The notes under the pieces were generated by a model. That model saw only the letters and a list, made by a program, of their open reading frames with translations, ran no database searches and was not told where the DNA came from. Both the position numbers and the translations under genes were made by a program. 64,000 nucleotides of DNA from Aedes albopictus (Eukaryota > Arthropoda > Insecta > Diptera > Culicidae), in NCBI RefSeq assembly GCF_035046485.1, contig NC_085138.1:13519329-13583328 (forward strand), written 5' to 3'. How positions within the stretch are numbered: the stretch's first letter is position 1; every line of letters starts with the position of its first letter. Positions 23,268 to 35,127 of the stretch are shown piece after piece.

Positions 23268-23576
23268 AAAATCGCTATAACTATTGTTCTTATAAACAAT
23301 TTCGAGTTACGTCAAACGTTTTTCAAAGCTCATTTTATAAGTCAAAAATGCTCAAAATTTCATGTAATTCGGTTCATTGTACTCGGAAGTATGACAGTTC
23401 AAAGTTAGCTATTGGATAATTATGTATGTAACTTTATGTAGTATAGTCCGATCTTTCCCAAATTTTGACCATAGAAAGACAACTACTTGAACAATTGACA
23501 GTATTTTTTTTAAAGCGCTTTTCGAAAAGTTACAGATAGTTGAACAGTTTTTGAATGGTGACATTTTTGCCTGTCC

Positions 23577-24532
23577 AAGAAATACGGACTTCTTTTTTTT
23601 TTTTTCTCGCGCTGTGGTTTTGTTTGCTGTCAATCTGGGTTTTGGAGAAATTCGGCTGATGACGGTGGGAATTTGTGCAAAAGTTTTTTTTTTTTTGTTA
23701 ACATGTGCATTACATTTAGCATTGAAGTGAACGTGCCTCTGGATCCGGCCTGCTGATACCTGATAACATTCAGCATGAGTGTGAAAAAGTGCGATAGCTG
23801 TTCATTTTTGCGCTGGATTCCACTGATCCCACTTGCCGAGTTCAAAACTTAGAAGCCTAACTGGTGAAGACGATTCGGTATTTGAAGAACAACTGGATCG
23901 AGGAAACTACCATGCAACCAACGTGTCATGCCAGTCAGAGGTGCAGCTTCCGGAATTCAGTATACGATGATGATGGGCTCATTAAGGCTGTCCCGCCCCT
24001 AGGATGGGCTTTAATTCTGCATTTTGGAATTGAAGACGAAGTTGGTGAGATCAAACTAATTTTACTTTTCATTGTTTATGCATTATAACATTGTTCAATA
24101 TTCATTTTTGTTGTTGTTTAACGCGATTTTTTTTTGTTTATTATTTTTTCTTTTCTTTTATTTTGTTATTTTTCCAATCCAGTCGCCAATTTTTTTCCCT
24201 CGCGTTTTAAACATTTATTGGAAAGTTCCGATGACCCTGGAGGGATCGGTTCTGCTTGGGCCTCTCACTGAGCAGAAACATAATTATTTATACAATAAAT
24301 AGGAAAAAAAATCTCTTTTGATTGCCGGCTTTCAAAAGATTAAATTTTAACCAAGTAAACAACCAATGCCCTGGGTCCATCGTCAGCTTTTCAGGCGAAT
24401 CCTAGACCTACATAATACATCTCCCAACCACCCACTCCGTAGTACTTATGGGAGTGTCACTGAGTCGGAGCCCTCTTAAATATGTGCTACATCAACGAAG
24501 TATATCGTAACTACGCTAACGCTAACGCTAAC
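23577..24532 (+). mobile_element. Non-LTR element 3-prime fragment with 20-bp target duplication
   Basis: Flanked by GGTGACATTTTTGCCTGTCC at 23557-23576 and the same with one change (A to G) at 24533-24552. The right end is a short tandem tail (GCTAAC)n, typical of some non-LTR elements. Inside, 23732-23770 resembles the 3-prime end of the full element at 35390-35425 (GAACGTGCCTCT then CTGATACCTGATA). No reverse transcriptase frame remains. Duplicated at 29213-30168. Confidence 0.55.
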
Positions 24533-24987
24533 GGTGACGTTTTTGCCTGTCCCGATCTTTTTGGCTATCCCCTGTACACATTTCCGAAGAAACGTTTACC
24601 GAAGGTCCGTTAAGTGCAGTTCTCGGTCGGATCTGTTGAAAATATGTATGGTGAAACTGATCATCCTATCAAGAACTATGAATAGTTCAAATTACCCCTC
24701 GTTCCTCTCAGTATTTTGGTATCAAGAATTTCCCGATAAAACTGGGATTGTTTGTATCGGTGCTACAGGTTCCATAGCCTTAGTATAAACCTTGTTTATC
24801 TGAAGGTGTTGCTTGTTTTTTATACAGCATTCCACTAATCTTCAAAGATTGTTAAACAAAAGAGCATTAAATGCAAATATTTTCCTCAAACTCTTTGTAT
24901 ACAATTTCAATGGCGCTGATACATTCATACATGTATAAATCATAGCTATCGCCTCTCAAATTAGAAGGTTGACGATAATGCGATAAG

Positions 24988-25274
24988 TACTCCTGTTATA
25001 TTTCATGATACTTCAATGGAACGTCGATTTCTCTTTCATTGTCAATGGAGTACACCGTTTGTAATGATCTCAATTAACATTCAGTTCTATACTGGCACTC
25101 AATCCAATCCCGCAATGACTACCTTCATTCCACTCATTATCTTCATTTCTATAGTTCAAGTTACGGTAGGTATGTGAATCAGCATACAGCTTATCCAGTA
25201 TTTCTGACAATTTCTCATCCTCAGCCAAAACTCGGCGGCATCCAACTGAAACGCTTCGAACCCAACGCAACCTG
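24988..25274 (+). repeat. 287-bp target-site duplication, upstream copy (gene B promoter, exon 1, start of exon 2)
   Basis: Identical by reading to 35430-35716 and, through the tandem duplication, to 30624-30910. It holds the gene B upstream region, exon 1 (start codon at 25115), the 59-bp intron and the first ~50 bases of exon 2. The retrotransposon begins at its right edge, where the gene B frame would meet a stop immediately (ACC then TGA). Confidence 0.9.
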
Positions 25275-27251
25275 ACGGCTTTTCGGGCCCGTATGAAGTT
25301 GATCACCAATATTAACTTCTTTTCCCGATCAGCCTAGATAGCTGTGTAGTGTCGGTAGCGGTTAGTTCAACTGGCTAAGAATAGCACTACGGACCGCCTG
25401 TTCCAGTGGTAGAAATCCACTAATCAGGTGACCCCTAATTCATGGTGTTATGCGGCTTTACGCTTACCGTGCCTAGGAATGAATGGCTAGGGGGGTCTAA
25501 TAAAAACCTAACCGCAAACGGAGCCTGTGGAGTACCAGGGCACCCTCCACAGTATTTGCCCTTACTGTGCTAACCGGAGCAATAGCGCGGTGGACCTTGT
25601 GTTTCTCCGAGACAATCAGCTGCCCTTCTTCAATCTCATACTTGAGGCTGAATAAGGGCGGGATTATGAAGATGTTATTAATTAGTTTAAATTTTCACCT
25701 ATATGGTTTCGCATTATGCGTTTTACACAGTGTATTCTGTGCATCCTCGCCTTTGGCGCACTCAAATCGATACCGATCTGGCTTTATTGTTGCTGTTCTT
25801 TTTTGTGCTGTGATTGTTAAGAGTTTATTCTTGCCTAGTTTGGGTAGTGGCTACGGTTAGGATAGCTCAGATCAATCTTCAGCACAAAAGAACAGCAACG
25901 ATCAATCTTTGTAGACTTATGCAAAATGGTACAGCCCAAGTGGCGTTAGTCCAAGAACCTTACTTTCGTAAGGGGAATTTCTATTTAGGAAACCTTGTGA
26001 ATCCGGTGTTTGCTACTTTCAGTAAAAATGAAATGGCAAACTCACGTGTCATGCCTCGAGCATGTGTGCTTGTCAACAACGCAATCGTTGCTACACTCAT
26101 CTCTGAATTAACTACCAGAGATGTATGTGCTATCACAATAGATGTATCTGTTGGAAACCTCAACAGGAAATACGTTTATTGTTCGGTTTATTTACCGCAT
26201 GATGAACCATCCCCTACGGATGCTTTCAAGCAAGTCATTGCATACTGCACTTCAAAAGGCCTTCCGCTAATTGTTGGTAGTGATGCTAATGCTCACCATA
26301 TAATCTGGGGCAGCTCAGACATCAATTTGAGAGGCTCCAGTTTGATGGAATACTTGAGTAGTACAGATCTTGGATTACTTAACATAGGCAACCGCCCAAC
26401 CTTTATGGTATCTGGTAGAGAGGAAGTGTTAGACATAACGCTTTGCTCTAGCAGAATTAGTCATGAGCTGACCAATTGGCATGTGTCAGATGAAGAATCT
26501 TTATCTGACCATCGTTACATCTTGTTTGAACATGTGAATGTTACTTCGCAAACTTTGCGTTTCAGGAATCCCCGGTCAACCAACTGGGATCTCTTTACCG
26601 ATTTGGTTGCAGCCAAATTTCATGGATACTCACCATCAATTGACACTCCAAGTGATTTAGATGATGCCGTTGATACTACAACGGCCTTCATCATGGAAGC
26701 TTTTGAAGAAGCCTGCCCTTTGCGGTCTGTGAAGACCACAAGAGGAACCCCTTGGTGGAACTCCGATCTGGCGAAGCTCAGGAAACAATGTAGAAAGAGT
26801 TGGAACAGACGACGTTCGGCTGGATCGGAGGCTTTCAGGTCGGCTCGCAAGGCCTACCAGAAAGCTCTTCGGTCTGCTGAACGATCCGGCTGGAAAAACC
26901 TTTGTACAAATGTTTCCAGTCTGAGTGAAGCCAGTCGATTGAACAAAATCCTTGCAAAATCTAAGGATTTTCAAGTGAACGAACTTCGTTTGCCAAATGG
27001 TGATTTCACTTCCTCTGATGAGGAAGTTTTAGAATGTTTATTCAGTACACACTTCCCCGGATGTGTGGATATTACATCTTCGGATGAACCTGATGTCTTT
27101 TCTTGTAGTTATGATTCTTTAGCTTCGGCTCGGAGTATCATAACTTTAGAATCGATTGAATGGGCACTTAATAGCTTTGCTCCTTTCAAATCTCCTGGGG
27201 CAGATGGGATTTATCCTATTTTGCTTCAGAAGGGATTTGATCATTTCAAAC
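25275..27251 (+). pseudogene. Truncated copy of the non-LTR retrotransposon
   Basis: Identical to the first 1,977 bp of the full element at 30911-35429. It has the 5-prime leader and the endonuclease domain (LVQEPYF, VGSDANAHH, SDHRYILF) and stops at the start of the reverse transcriptase domain (SPGADGIYPILLQK) where the tandem duplication edge cuts it. The frame continues ~20 codons into unrelated sequence and stops at 27313. It cannot make a working polymerase, although the endonuclease part is intact. Confidence 0.9.
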
Positions 27252-30200
27252 ATGCTGCGTCGTTTATAAATAGAAACAACAGACAGTATTGTTGTCAACT
27301 ACCGCATAATTAATAATGATCTGAACAAGTTTTTGCATCCAAGGACTCATTCAACCTTATATTCCCTTTCACATACAAAATATTTCAATCTAGTGGAAAG
27401 AAAATGTTGGGGTAATTGCTTGGCAATTTGAGCTGATTGAAGTTATTTGTTAAGTATGATATACCGATATGACCCTGAAGGTAAGTAAGATAGAAGTTAT
27501 AAACCGAAGCCAATGATATTATTTTCCATTCGTAAGTCTTTTAATCAGTTAGTGCCTTTCGACCAAATGTCCATTCGACGAATTGTCTATTCGACTAAAT
27601 GTCATATGTTTCCTCCTCCACAATATATGTATGATTCGACCAAATGTACTTTCGACCAAATGTCATTCGACCAAACGTCATTCGACCAAATGTCTTTCGA
27701 CGAAATGTCATAGATCCATATCGGACATGACAGCTTATTGTAAAGGGTACCCTAATCATCGCCTTCAGTTTTCATATCACTGTCATCCGAGATCAAAATG
27801 ACACTCCGACCGTTTCCGACCGTATCGCTTCTCAGTCGATTTCAGGCTGGGGTTTTGGTTCAGTGTACCGGTTTCGTTGCGAACAGGGATGAAAAATGTC
27901 AGAGAGAAGGGAGAATAGAGCACAGAACACAAATTCCAGAGTACAGAGAGCAGAGACAGAATATCTTTATCTCAGGTGACAGAATTCTCTATACCATCAG
28001 TGAATGAGCGTACGCGTGGACGAGAGATTCCGAGAGATGGGATTTATTTGAAAATACAGAGGATAGACAAAATGATTGAGACAGGCAAAATGTTCACTGC
28101 TCAAAAAATGACCAACTAGCTGTAACTTTTCTAAAAGTGCATAAAAAATAATCTGATTTTTTATACTGTAAGTTGTTTTACTAGTTGTATATCTTATAGA
28201 TATAATCTATGGTCCAAATTTGGGAAAGATCGAACAATTCTATGTAAAGTTAGAAAGATTCTAGTAAAAGGCATAATTATCCGTAAGCCAGCTTTGAGCT
28301 GTTATATCTCCAAGTTCAATGGACCGAATGCAACGAAATTTTGAGTGTTTATGACTCATACAATGATCTTTGGAAAATACTTGACTTAACTTAAAATTGT
28401 TAACCTTCCGTAACTCGCGCGGTTGGCCACCACCGTCAGCACCACGCGAGCGTTGATTACAAAAAGCGAGATGTTTTCGACGTGTTGTACAAAATACAAT
28501 AGCGCGATCACTCGAGGGTTAATAAGGTAATAAATTATAGCAATTAGATTTTTATTTAAATATAATCCCGATATAGCGAAAACTTCAACATTGTTTCGAA
28601 ATTCAAGATGATAATTATAGTTCATTTAAATTCCCTCTAACTAGCTTGGAAATAAATATGTTTTGGAAGGAGGTAACAAAATAACCAGCAATAAATTGAA
28701 AAAACTTGTGGAATGCATATTATAAATTTAAATTCCAAGGGCTGAAAGTCTCTATAATAATGATAAATCATTCAATTGAATAATAACCAATTTATCAAAA
28801 ATCATTAGTTTATATTATATTATATTATATTATATTATATTATATTATATGATATTATATTATATTATATTATGTTTTATTATATTATATTATATTATAT
28901 TATAAAATCGCTATAACTATTGTTCTTATAAACAATTTCGAGTTACGTCAAACGTTTTTCAAAGCTCATTTTATAAGTCAAAAATGCTCAAAATTTCATG
29001 TAATTCGGTTCATTGTACTCGGAAGTATGACAGTTCAAAGTTAGCTATTGGATAATTATGTATGTAACTTTATGTAGTATAGTCCGATCTTTCCCAAATT
29101 TTGACCATAGAAAGACAACTACTTGAACAATTGACAGTATTTTTTTTAAAGCGCTTTTCGAAAAGTTACAGATAGTTGAACAGTTTTTGAATGGTGACAT
29201 TTTTGCCTGTCCAAGAAATACGGACTTCTTTTTTTTTTTTTCTCGCGCTGTGGTTTTGTTTGCTGTCAATCTGGGTTTTGGAGAAATTCGGCTGATGACG
29301 GTGGGAATTTGTGCAAAAGTTTTTTTTTTTTTGTTAACATGTGCATTACATTTAGCATTGAAGTGAACGTGCCTCTGGATCCGGCCTGCTGATACCTGAT
29401 AACATTCAGCATGAGTGTGAAAAAGTGCGATAGCTGTTCATTTTTGCGCTGGATTCCACTGATCCCACTTGCCGAGTTCAAAACTTAGAAGCCTAACTGG
29501 TGAAGACGATTCGGTATTTGAAGAACAACTGGATCGAGGAAACTACCATGCAACCAACGTGTCATGCCAGTCAGAGGTGCAGCTTCCGGAATTCAGTATA
29601 CGATGATGATGGGCTCATTAAGGCTGTCCCGCCCCTAGGATGGGCTTTAATTCTGCATTTTGGAATTGAAGACGAAGTTGGTGAGATCAAACTAATTTTA
29701 CTTTTCATTGTTTATGCATTATAACATTGTTCAATATTCATTTTTGTTGTTGTTTAACGCGATTTTTTTTTGTTTATTATTTTTTCTTTTCTTTTATTTT
29801 GTTATTTTTCCAATCCAGTCGCCAATTTTTTTCCCTCGCGTTTTAAACATTTATTGGAAAGTTCCGATGACCCTGGAGGGATCGGTTCTGCTTGGGCCTC
29901 TCACTGAGCAGAAACATAATTATTTATACAATAAATAGGAAAAAAAATCTCTTTTGATTGCCGGCTTTCAAAAGATTAAATTTTAACCAAGTAAACAACC
30001 AATGCCCTGGGTCCATCGTCAGCTTTTCAGGCGAATCCTAGACCTACATAATACATCTCCCAACCACCCACTCCGTAGTACTTATGGGAGTGTCACTGAG
30101 TCGGAGCCCTCTTAAATATGTGCTACATCAACGAAGTATATCGTAACTACGCTAACGCTAACGCTAACGGTGACGTTTTTGCCTGTCCCGATCTTTTTGG

Positions 30201-32887
30201 CTATCCCCTGTACACATTTCCGAAGAAACGTTTACCGAAGGTCCGTTAAGTGCAGTTCTCGGTCGGATCTGTTGAAAATATGTATGGTGAAACTGATCAT
30301 CCTATCAAGAACTATGAATAGTTCAAATTACCCCTCGTTCCTCTCAGTATTTTGGTATCAAGAATTTCCCGATAAAACTGGGATTGTTTGTATCGGTGCT
30401 ACAGGTTCCATAGCCTTAGTATAAACCTTGTTTATCTGAAGGTGTTGCTTGTTTTTTATACAGCATTCCACTAATCTTCAAAGATTGTTAAACAAAAGAG
30501 CATTAAATGCAAATATTTTCCTCAAACTCTTTGTATACAATTTCAATGGCGCTGATACATTCATACATGTATAAATCATAGCTATCGCCTCTCAAATTAG
30601 AAGGTTGACGATAATGCGATAAGTACTCCTGTTATATTTCATGATACTTCAATGGAACGTCGATTTCTCTTTCATTGTCAATGGAGTACACCGTTTGTAA
30701 TGATCTCAATTAACATTCAGTTCTATACTGGCACTCAATCCAATCCCGCAATGACTACCTTCATTCCACTCATTATCTTCATTTCTATAGTTCAAGTTAC
30801 GGTAGGTATGTGAATCAGCATACAGCTTATCCAGTATTTCTGACAATTTCTCATCCTCAGCCAAAACTCGGCGGCATCCAACTGAAACGCTTCGAACCCA
30901 ACGCAACCTGACGGCTTTTCGGGCCCGTATGAAGTTGATCACCAATATTAACTTCTTTTCCCGATCAGCCTAGATAGCTGTGTAGTGTCGGTAGCGGTTA
31001 GTTCAACTGGCTAAGAATAGCACTACGGACCGCCTGTTCCAGTGGTAGAAATCCACTAATCAGGTGACCCCTAATTCATGGTGTTATGCGGCTTTACGCT
31101 TACCGTGCCTAGGAATGAATGGCTAGGGGGGTCTAATAAAAACCTAACCGCAAACGGAGCCTGTGGAGTACCAGGGCACCCTCCACAGTATTTGCCCTTA
31201 CTGTGCTAACCGGAGCAATAGCGCGGTGGACCTTGTGTTTCTCCGAGACAATCAGCTGCCCTTCTTCAATCTCATACTTGAGGCTGAATAAGGGCGGGAT
31301 TATGAAGATGTTATTAATTAGTTTAAATTTTCACCTATATGGTTTCGCATTATGCGTTTTACACAGTGTATTCTGTGCATCCTCGCCTTTGGCGCACTCA
31401 AATCGATACCGATCTGGCTTTATTGTTGCTGTTCTTTTTTGTGCTGTGATTGTTAAGAGTTTATTCTTGCCTAGTTTGGGTAGTGGCTACGGTTAGGATA
31501 GCTCAGATCAATCTTCAGCACAAAAGAACAGCAACGATCAATCTTTGTAGACTTATGCAAAATGGTACAGCCCAAGTGGCGTTAGTCCAAGAACCTTACT
31601 TTCGTAAGGGGAATTTCTATTTAGGAAACCTTGTGAATCCGGTGTTTGCTACTTTCAGTAAAAATGAAATGGCAAACTCACGTGTCATGCCTCGAGCATG
31701 TGTGCTTGTCAACAACGCAATCGTTGCTACACTCATCTCTGAATTAACTACCAGAGATGTATGTGCTATCACAATAGATGTATCTGTTGGAAACCTCAAC
31801 AGGAAATACGTTTATTGTTCGGTTTATTTACCGCATGATGAACCATCCCCTACGGATGCTTTCAAGCAAGTCATTGCATACTGCACTTCAAAAGGCCTTC
31901 CGCTAATTGTTGGTAGTGATGCTAATGCTCACCATATAATCTGGGGCAGCTCAGACATCAATTTGAGAGGCTCCAGTTTGATGGAATACTTGAGTAGTAC
32001 AGATCTTGGATTACTTAACATAGGCAACCGCCCAACCTTTATGGTATCTGGTAGAGAGGAAGTGTTAGACATAACGCTTTGCTCTAGCAGAATTAGTCAT
32101 GAGCTGACCAATTGGCATGTGTCAGATGAAGAATCTTTATCTGACCATCGTTACATCTTGTTTGAACATGTGAATGTTACTTCGCAAACTTTGCGTTTCA
32201 GGAATCCCCGGTCAACCAACTGGGATCTCTTTACCGATTTGGTTGCAGCCAAATTTCATGGATACTCACCATCAATTGACACTCCAAGTGATTTAGATGA
32301 TGCCGTTGATACTACAACGGCCTTCATCATGGAAGCTTTTGAAGAAGCCTGCCCTTTGCGGTCTGTGAAGACCACAAGAGGAACCCCTTGGTGGAACTCC
32401 GATCTGGCGAAGCTCAGGAAACAATGTAGAAAGAGTTGGAACAGACGACGTTCGGCTGGATCGGAGGCTTTCAGGTCGGCTCGCAAGGCCTACCAGAAAG
32501 CTCTTCGGTCTGCTGAACGATCCGGCTGGAAAAACCTTTGTACAAATGTTTCCAGTCTGAGTGAAGCCAGTCGATTGAACAAAATCCTTGCAAAATCTAA
32601 GGATTTTCAAGTGAACGAACTTCGTTTGCCAAATGGTGATTTCACTTCCTCTGATGAGGAAGTTTTAGAATGTTTATTCAGTACACACTTCCCCGGATGT
32701 GTGGATATTACATCTTCGGATGAACCTGATGTCTTTTCTTGTAGTTATGATTCTTTAGCTTCGGCTCGGAGTATCATAACTTTAGAATCGATTGAATGGG
32801 CACTTAATAGCTTTGCTCCTTTCAAATCTCCTGGGGCAGATGGGATTTATCCTATTTTGCTTCAGAAGGGATTTGATCATTTCAAAC
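27252..32887 (+). repeat. 5,636-bp tandem duplication, copy 2
   Basis: Same content as copy 1 in the same order: TTCGACC array (27541-27716), long-TIR element (28055 on), non-LTR fragment (29213-30168), the 287-bp duplication (30624-30910) and the first 1,977 bp of the retrotransposon. Here the retrotransposon continues to its natural end. Confidence 0.9.
30975..31200 (+). promoter_or_regulatory. Retrotransposon 5-prime leader with tRNA-like A box
   Basis: The leader holds TAGTTCAACTGG, which fits the polymerase III A-box pattern, and GGTAGAAATCC ~30 bp later, a weak B-box candidate. A diverged relative of the leader (ACTACGGACCG, CTGTTCC, CCAC.AA.CAGGT.ACCCC) occurs at 36186-36480. Non-LTR elements usually carry an internal promoter here; whether these boxes work is unknown. 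Confidence 0.3.
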
Positions 32888-35127
32888 ATGTTTTGAAACA
32901 ACTACTTGTTTGCAGTTTTGCTACAGGGTATATTCCCAAATCCTGGCGGGATATTACTGTGAAGTTTATTCCGAAAGTGGGTCGCGCGTCGTATGAAGAA
33001 GCAAAGAGTTTCAGACCAATCAGTTTGACCTCTTTTCTTCTGAAATGCTTAGAACGCATAGTCGATCATCACATCCGTGATGTTCATCTGGCCAATGTGC
33101 CTCTTCATGTGAACCAACATGCTTACCAATCTGGAAAGTCCACTGTGACTCTTTTACACAAAGTTGTTTACGATATCGAGAAGGCATTCGCTCAAAAGCA
33201 ATCTTGTTTGGGTGTTTTCTTAGATATCGAGGGTGCCTTTGACAACGTGCCTTTCGATGCCATATTGGAAGCCGCACGGGGTCATGGTATATCTCCAATG
33301 ATTTCCAATTGGATTCACCAAATGCTCAAAAACCGACATCTCTTCTCGACATTGCGTCAAGCGGCGATTAGGAAATTGAGTGTTTGTGGATGCCCCCAAG
33401 GGGGAGTCTTATCACCACTTTTATGGAATCTCGTAGCAGATACGCTATTGAGGCAACTCAATAATAGCGGTTTTCCTACTTATGGTTTTGCCGACGACTA
33501 CCTAACATTGTTAGTCGGTATGTGCATCAGCACCCTTTTCGACCTGATGCAAAACGCTCTTCAGGTAGTTGAGGGTTGGTGTCGCCAATATGGCCTTTCG
33601 GTAAATCCGAGTAAAACATCTATTGTTCTTTTCACGGAAAAGCGAAACCGTAATGGTGTTCGAACTTTACGTCTCTTTGATTCTGAAATCAATGTGACTG
33701 AACAGGTAAAGTACGTTGGAGTCATTCTTGATTCCAAGCTTTCCTGGACACCTCATGTTGAGTTCAGAATCAAGAAAGCTTGTATGGCCTTCGGGCAATG
33801 CCGGCGAACCTTTGGTACAACTTGGGGTCTAAAACCCAAGTATATCAAATGGATCTACACAACTGTTGTTCGGCCAATATTGGCCTATGGATGTCTTGTG
33901 TGGTGGCAAAAGGGCGAAGTGAGAACGGTCCAATCAAAGTTAGGCCATCTCCAAAGGATGTGCTTAATGGCGATGTCTGGAGCGTTCTCTTCAACTCCCA
34001 CGGCAGCGCTCGAAGTTCTCTTTGACGTTGCCCCACTACACATTCATCTCAAACAAGAAGCACTTTCTTGCACTTACCGCCTATGGGTACTCGGTTTACT
34101 AGAGGAAACTCCTGTGAACCGCAGTTCAACACACACCTCGTTGTTTCCACTTTTGGTGAATTGGGACAAAGTTGTCCTTGCTCCAAGTGATCTTATAATT
34201 GCTTGTAATTTTCCATATAGGACATTTTCCACGAAATTCCCTTTCCGGGAAGAGTGGACATCTGGTTATCTGGAGAGAAGTATTTCAGACGGCATCGTAT
34301 GTTATACTGATGGCTCCCTTCTCGAAGGTCGAGCAGGTGCTGGTGTTTATTCTCGTGAGCTAAGGCTGTATCAGTCTTATTCACTTGGCAGACACTGCAC
34401 CGTTTTTCAGGCCGAAATCTTTGCTCTTATGTGCGGAGTGCAATCAGCACTTCAGCAGCACGTAATGGGCAAAGTAATATACTTCTGTTCAGATAGCCAG
34501 GCTGCTATTAAAGCACTTGCTTCGGCCAACTCCAGGTCGAAGATAGTTATCGCTTGTCGAACTCAAATTGAGGAGCTGAATTCAGCAAACGCTGTTCACC
34601 TTGTATGGGTACCTGGCCATTCTTCCATCGCTGGAAATGAATTGGCTGATGAGTTAGCTCGCACTGGAGCATCACATGACTTCATCGGCCCTGAGCCAGC
34701 TATTCCGGTATCCAAGTGTTGGGTGAAGCTTCAGATTGACACCTGGGCTGCCACTCAGCACAAACAATACTGGAATAGTTTGGAGTCATGTCGTCAAACA
34801 AAATTGTATTGTACTGAGCCATCTCTAGGGGTGGCAAAGTATCTAACAAATCTGTCAAAGCAGAATTGCAGCATGCTGGTCAAAGCATTGACTGGCCACT
34901 GCCGACTCAGTTATCACATGGCGAATATTCAGCAAGCTGATTCATTTGCATGTGATAGCTGTGAATCCGATTATGGAACTTCGTATCATTTAATATGTAA
35001 CTGTCCAGCTTTTGCGCAATTGCGTTTCCGAGTACTCGGGAAACACTTATTAAGTGAAACTGACTTCAGAAACCTGAATCTTCAGGATGTTCTGTTGTTC
35101 TTGACCCGCTGTGGTAAAGAGCTATAG
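31450..35127 (+). CDS. Retrotransposon polyprotein: AP endonuclease, reverse transcriptase, RNase H
   Basis: Intact frame of 1,225 codons. The APE-type endonuclease (about residues 15-235) shows QINLQHK, LVQEPYF, GSDANAHH and SDHRY. The reverse transcriptase (about 460-780) shows SPGADGIYP, FLDIEGAFDN, GCPQGGVLSPLLWN and FADDY with catalytic aspartates near 682-683. RNase H (about 945-1075) has YTDGS (D near 954), the QAEIFAL glutamate, SDSQ (near 1014) and NELADELA (near 1065). A C-terminal CDSC...H...C zinc-knuckle-like motif lies near 1167. The frame opens at TTG; the first in-frame ATG is ~35 codons later at MQNGTAQ, which would trim the endonuclease start, so initiation by a non-AUG codon or reinitiation after the upstream 97-codon frame (31203-31496, overlapping) is possible. 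All catalytic residues I can check are present, so it may be active. Confidence 0.9.
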   Translation: MLRVYSCLVWVVATVRIAQINLQHKRTATINLCRLMQNGTAQVALVQEPYFRKGNFYLGNLVNPVFATFSKNEMANSRVMPRACVLVNNAIVATLISELTTRDVCAITIDVSVGNLNRKYVYCSVYLPHDEPSPTDAFKQVIAYCTSKGLPLIVGSDANAHHIIWGSSDINLRGSSLMEYLSSTDLGLLNIGNRPTFMVSGREEVLDITLCSSRISHELTNWHVSDEESLSDHRYILFEHVNVTSQTLRFRNPRSTNWDLFTDLVAAKFHGYSPSIDTPSDLDDAVDTTTAFIMEAFEEACPLRSVKTTRGTPWWNSDLAKLRKQCRKSWNRRRSAGSEAFRSARKAYQKALRSAERSGWKNLCTNVSSLSEASRLNKILAKSKDFQVNELRLPNGDFTSSDEEVLECLFSTHFPGCVDITSSDEPDVFSCSYDSLASARSIITLESIEWALNSFAPFKSPGADGIYPILLQKGFDHFKHVLKQLLVCSFATGYIPKSWRDITVKFIPKVGRASYEEAKSFRPISLTSFLLKCLERIVDHHIRDVHLANVPLHVNQHAYQSGKSTVTLLHKVVYDIEKAFAQKQSCLGVFLDIEGAFDNVPFDAILEAARGHGISPMISNWIHQMLKNRHLFSTLRQAAIRKLSVCGCPQGGVLSPLLWNLVADTLLRQLNNSGFPTYGFADDYLTLLVGMCISTLFDLMQNALQVVEGWCRQYGLSVNPSKTSIVLFTEKRNRNGVRTLRLFDSEINVTEQVKYVGVILDSKLSWTPHVEFRIKKACMAFGQCRRTFGTTWGLKPKYIKWIYTTVVRPILAYGCLVWWQKGEVRTVQSKLGHLQRMCLMAMSGAFSSTPTAALEVLFDVAPLHIHLKQEALSCTYRLWVLGLLEETPVNRSSTHTSLFPLLVNWDKVVLAPSDLIIACNFPYRTFSTKFPFREEWTSGYLERSISDGIVCYTDGSLLEGRAGAGVYSRELRLYQSYSLGRHCTVFQAEIFALMCGVQSALQQHVMGKVIYFCSDSQAAIKALASANSRSKIVIACRTQIEELNSANAVHLVWVPGHSSIAGNELADELARTGASHDFIGPEPAIPVSKCWVKLQIDTWAATQHKQYWNSLESCRQTKLYCTEPSLGVAKYLTNLSKQNCSMLVKALTGHCRLSYHMANIQQADSFACDSCESDYGTSYHLICNCPAFAQLRFRVLGKHLLSETDFRNLNLQDVLLFLTRCGKEL

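Larger units (their letters stand above)
22419..24571. mobile_element. Long-TIR element with CAGGGGAT-type ends, split by a non-LTR insertion
   Basis: The left arm (22419-22740: GAGACAGGCAAAATG, GCTGTAACTTTTC, TTTGGGAAAGATCG) recurs inverted at 23290-23576. It contains the small MITE 22764-22886 and an ATATT microsatellite. The true right end (TTTTTGCCTGTCC ... GGCTATCCCCTGTA) lies at 24533-24571 beyond an insertion. The same terminus opens the repeat at 63375. Duplicated at +5,636. Confidence 0.6.
21616..27251 (+). repeat. 5,636-bp tandem duplication, copy 1
   Basis: Every landmark from 21616 to 27251 recurs 5,636 bp later, including microsatellites and poly-T runs of equal length. I found no difference by reading. 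The right edge cuts the retrotransposon ORF after codon ~479. The junction (…TTTCAAAC/ATGCTGCGTCG) shows 3 bp of shared ATG, as copy 2 continues ATGTTTTGAAA. No target duplication or TIR is associated with the edges. Confidence 0.9.

Noticed and set aside
23864..24302. Short frames at 23864-24088 and 24072-24302 (duplicated at +5,636)
   Set aside because: No homology or splice signals, inside a retrotransposon-derived insertion, with low-complexity TTT-rich composition.
24510..24533. GCTAACGCTAACG repeats as a telomere-like sequence
   Set aside because: Only about three units, directly followed by a target duplication; best read as the tail of a non-LTR insertion.
26620..26974. Minus-strand frames inside the retrotransposon ORF (also 32256-32610, 33020-33298)
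   Set aside because: Shadows of the intact + strand polyprotein.
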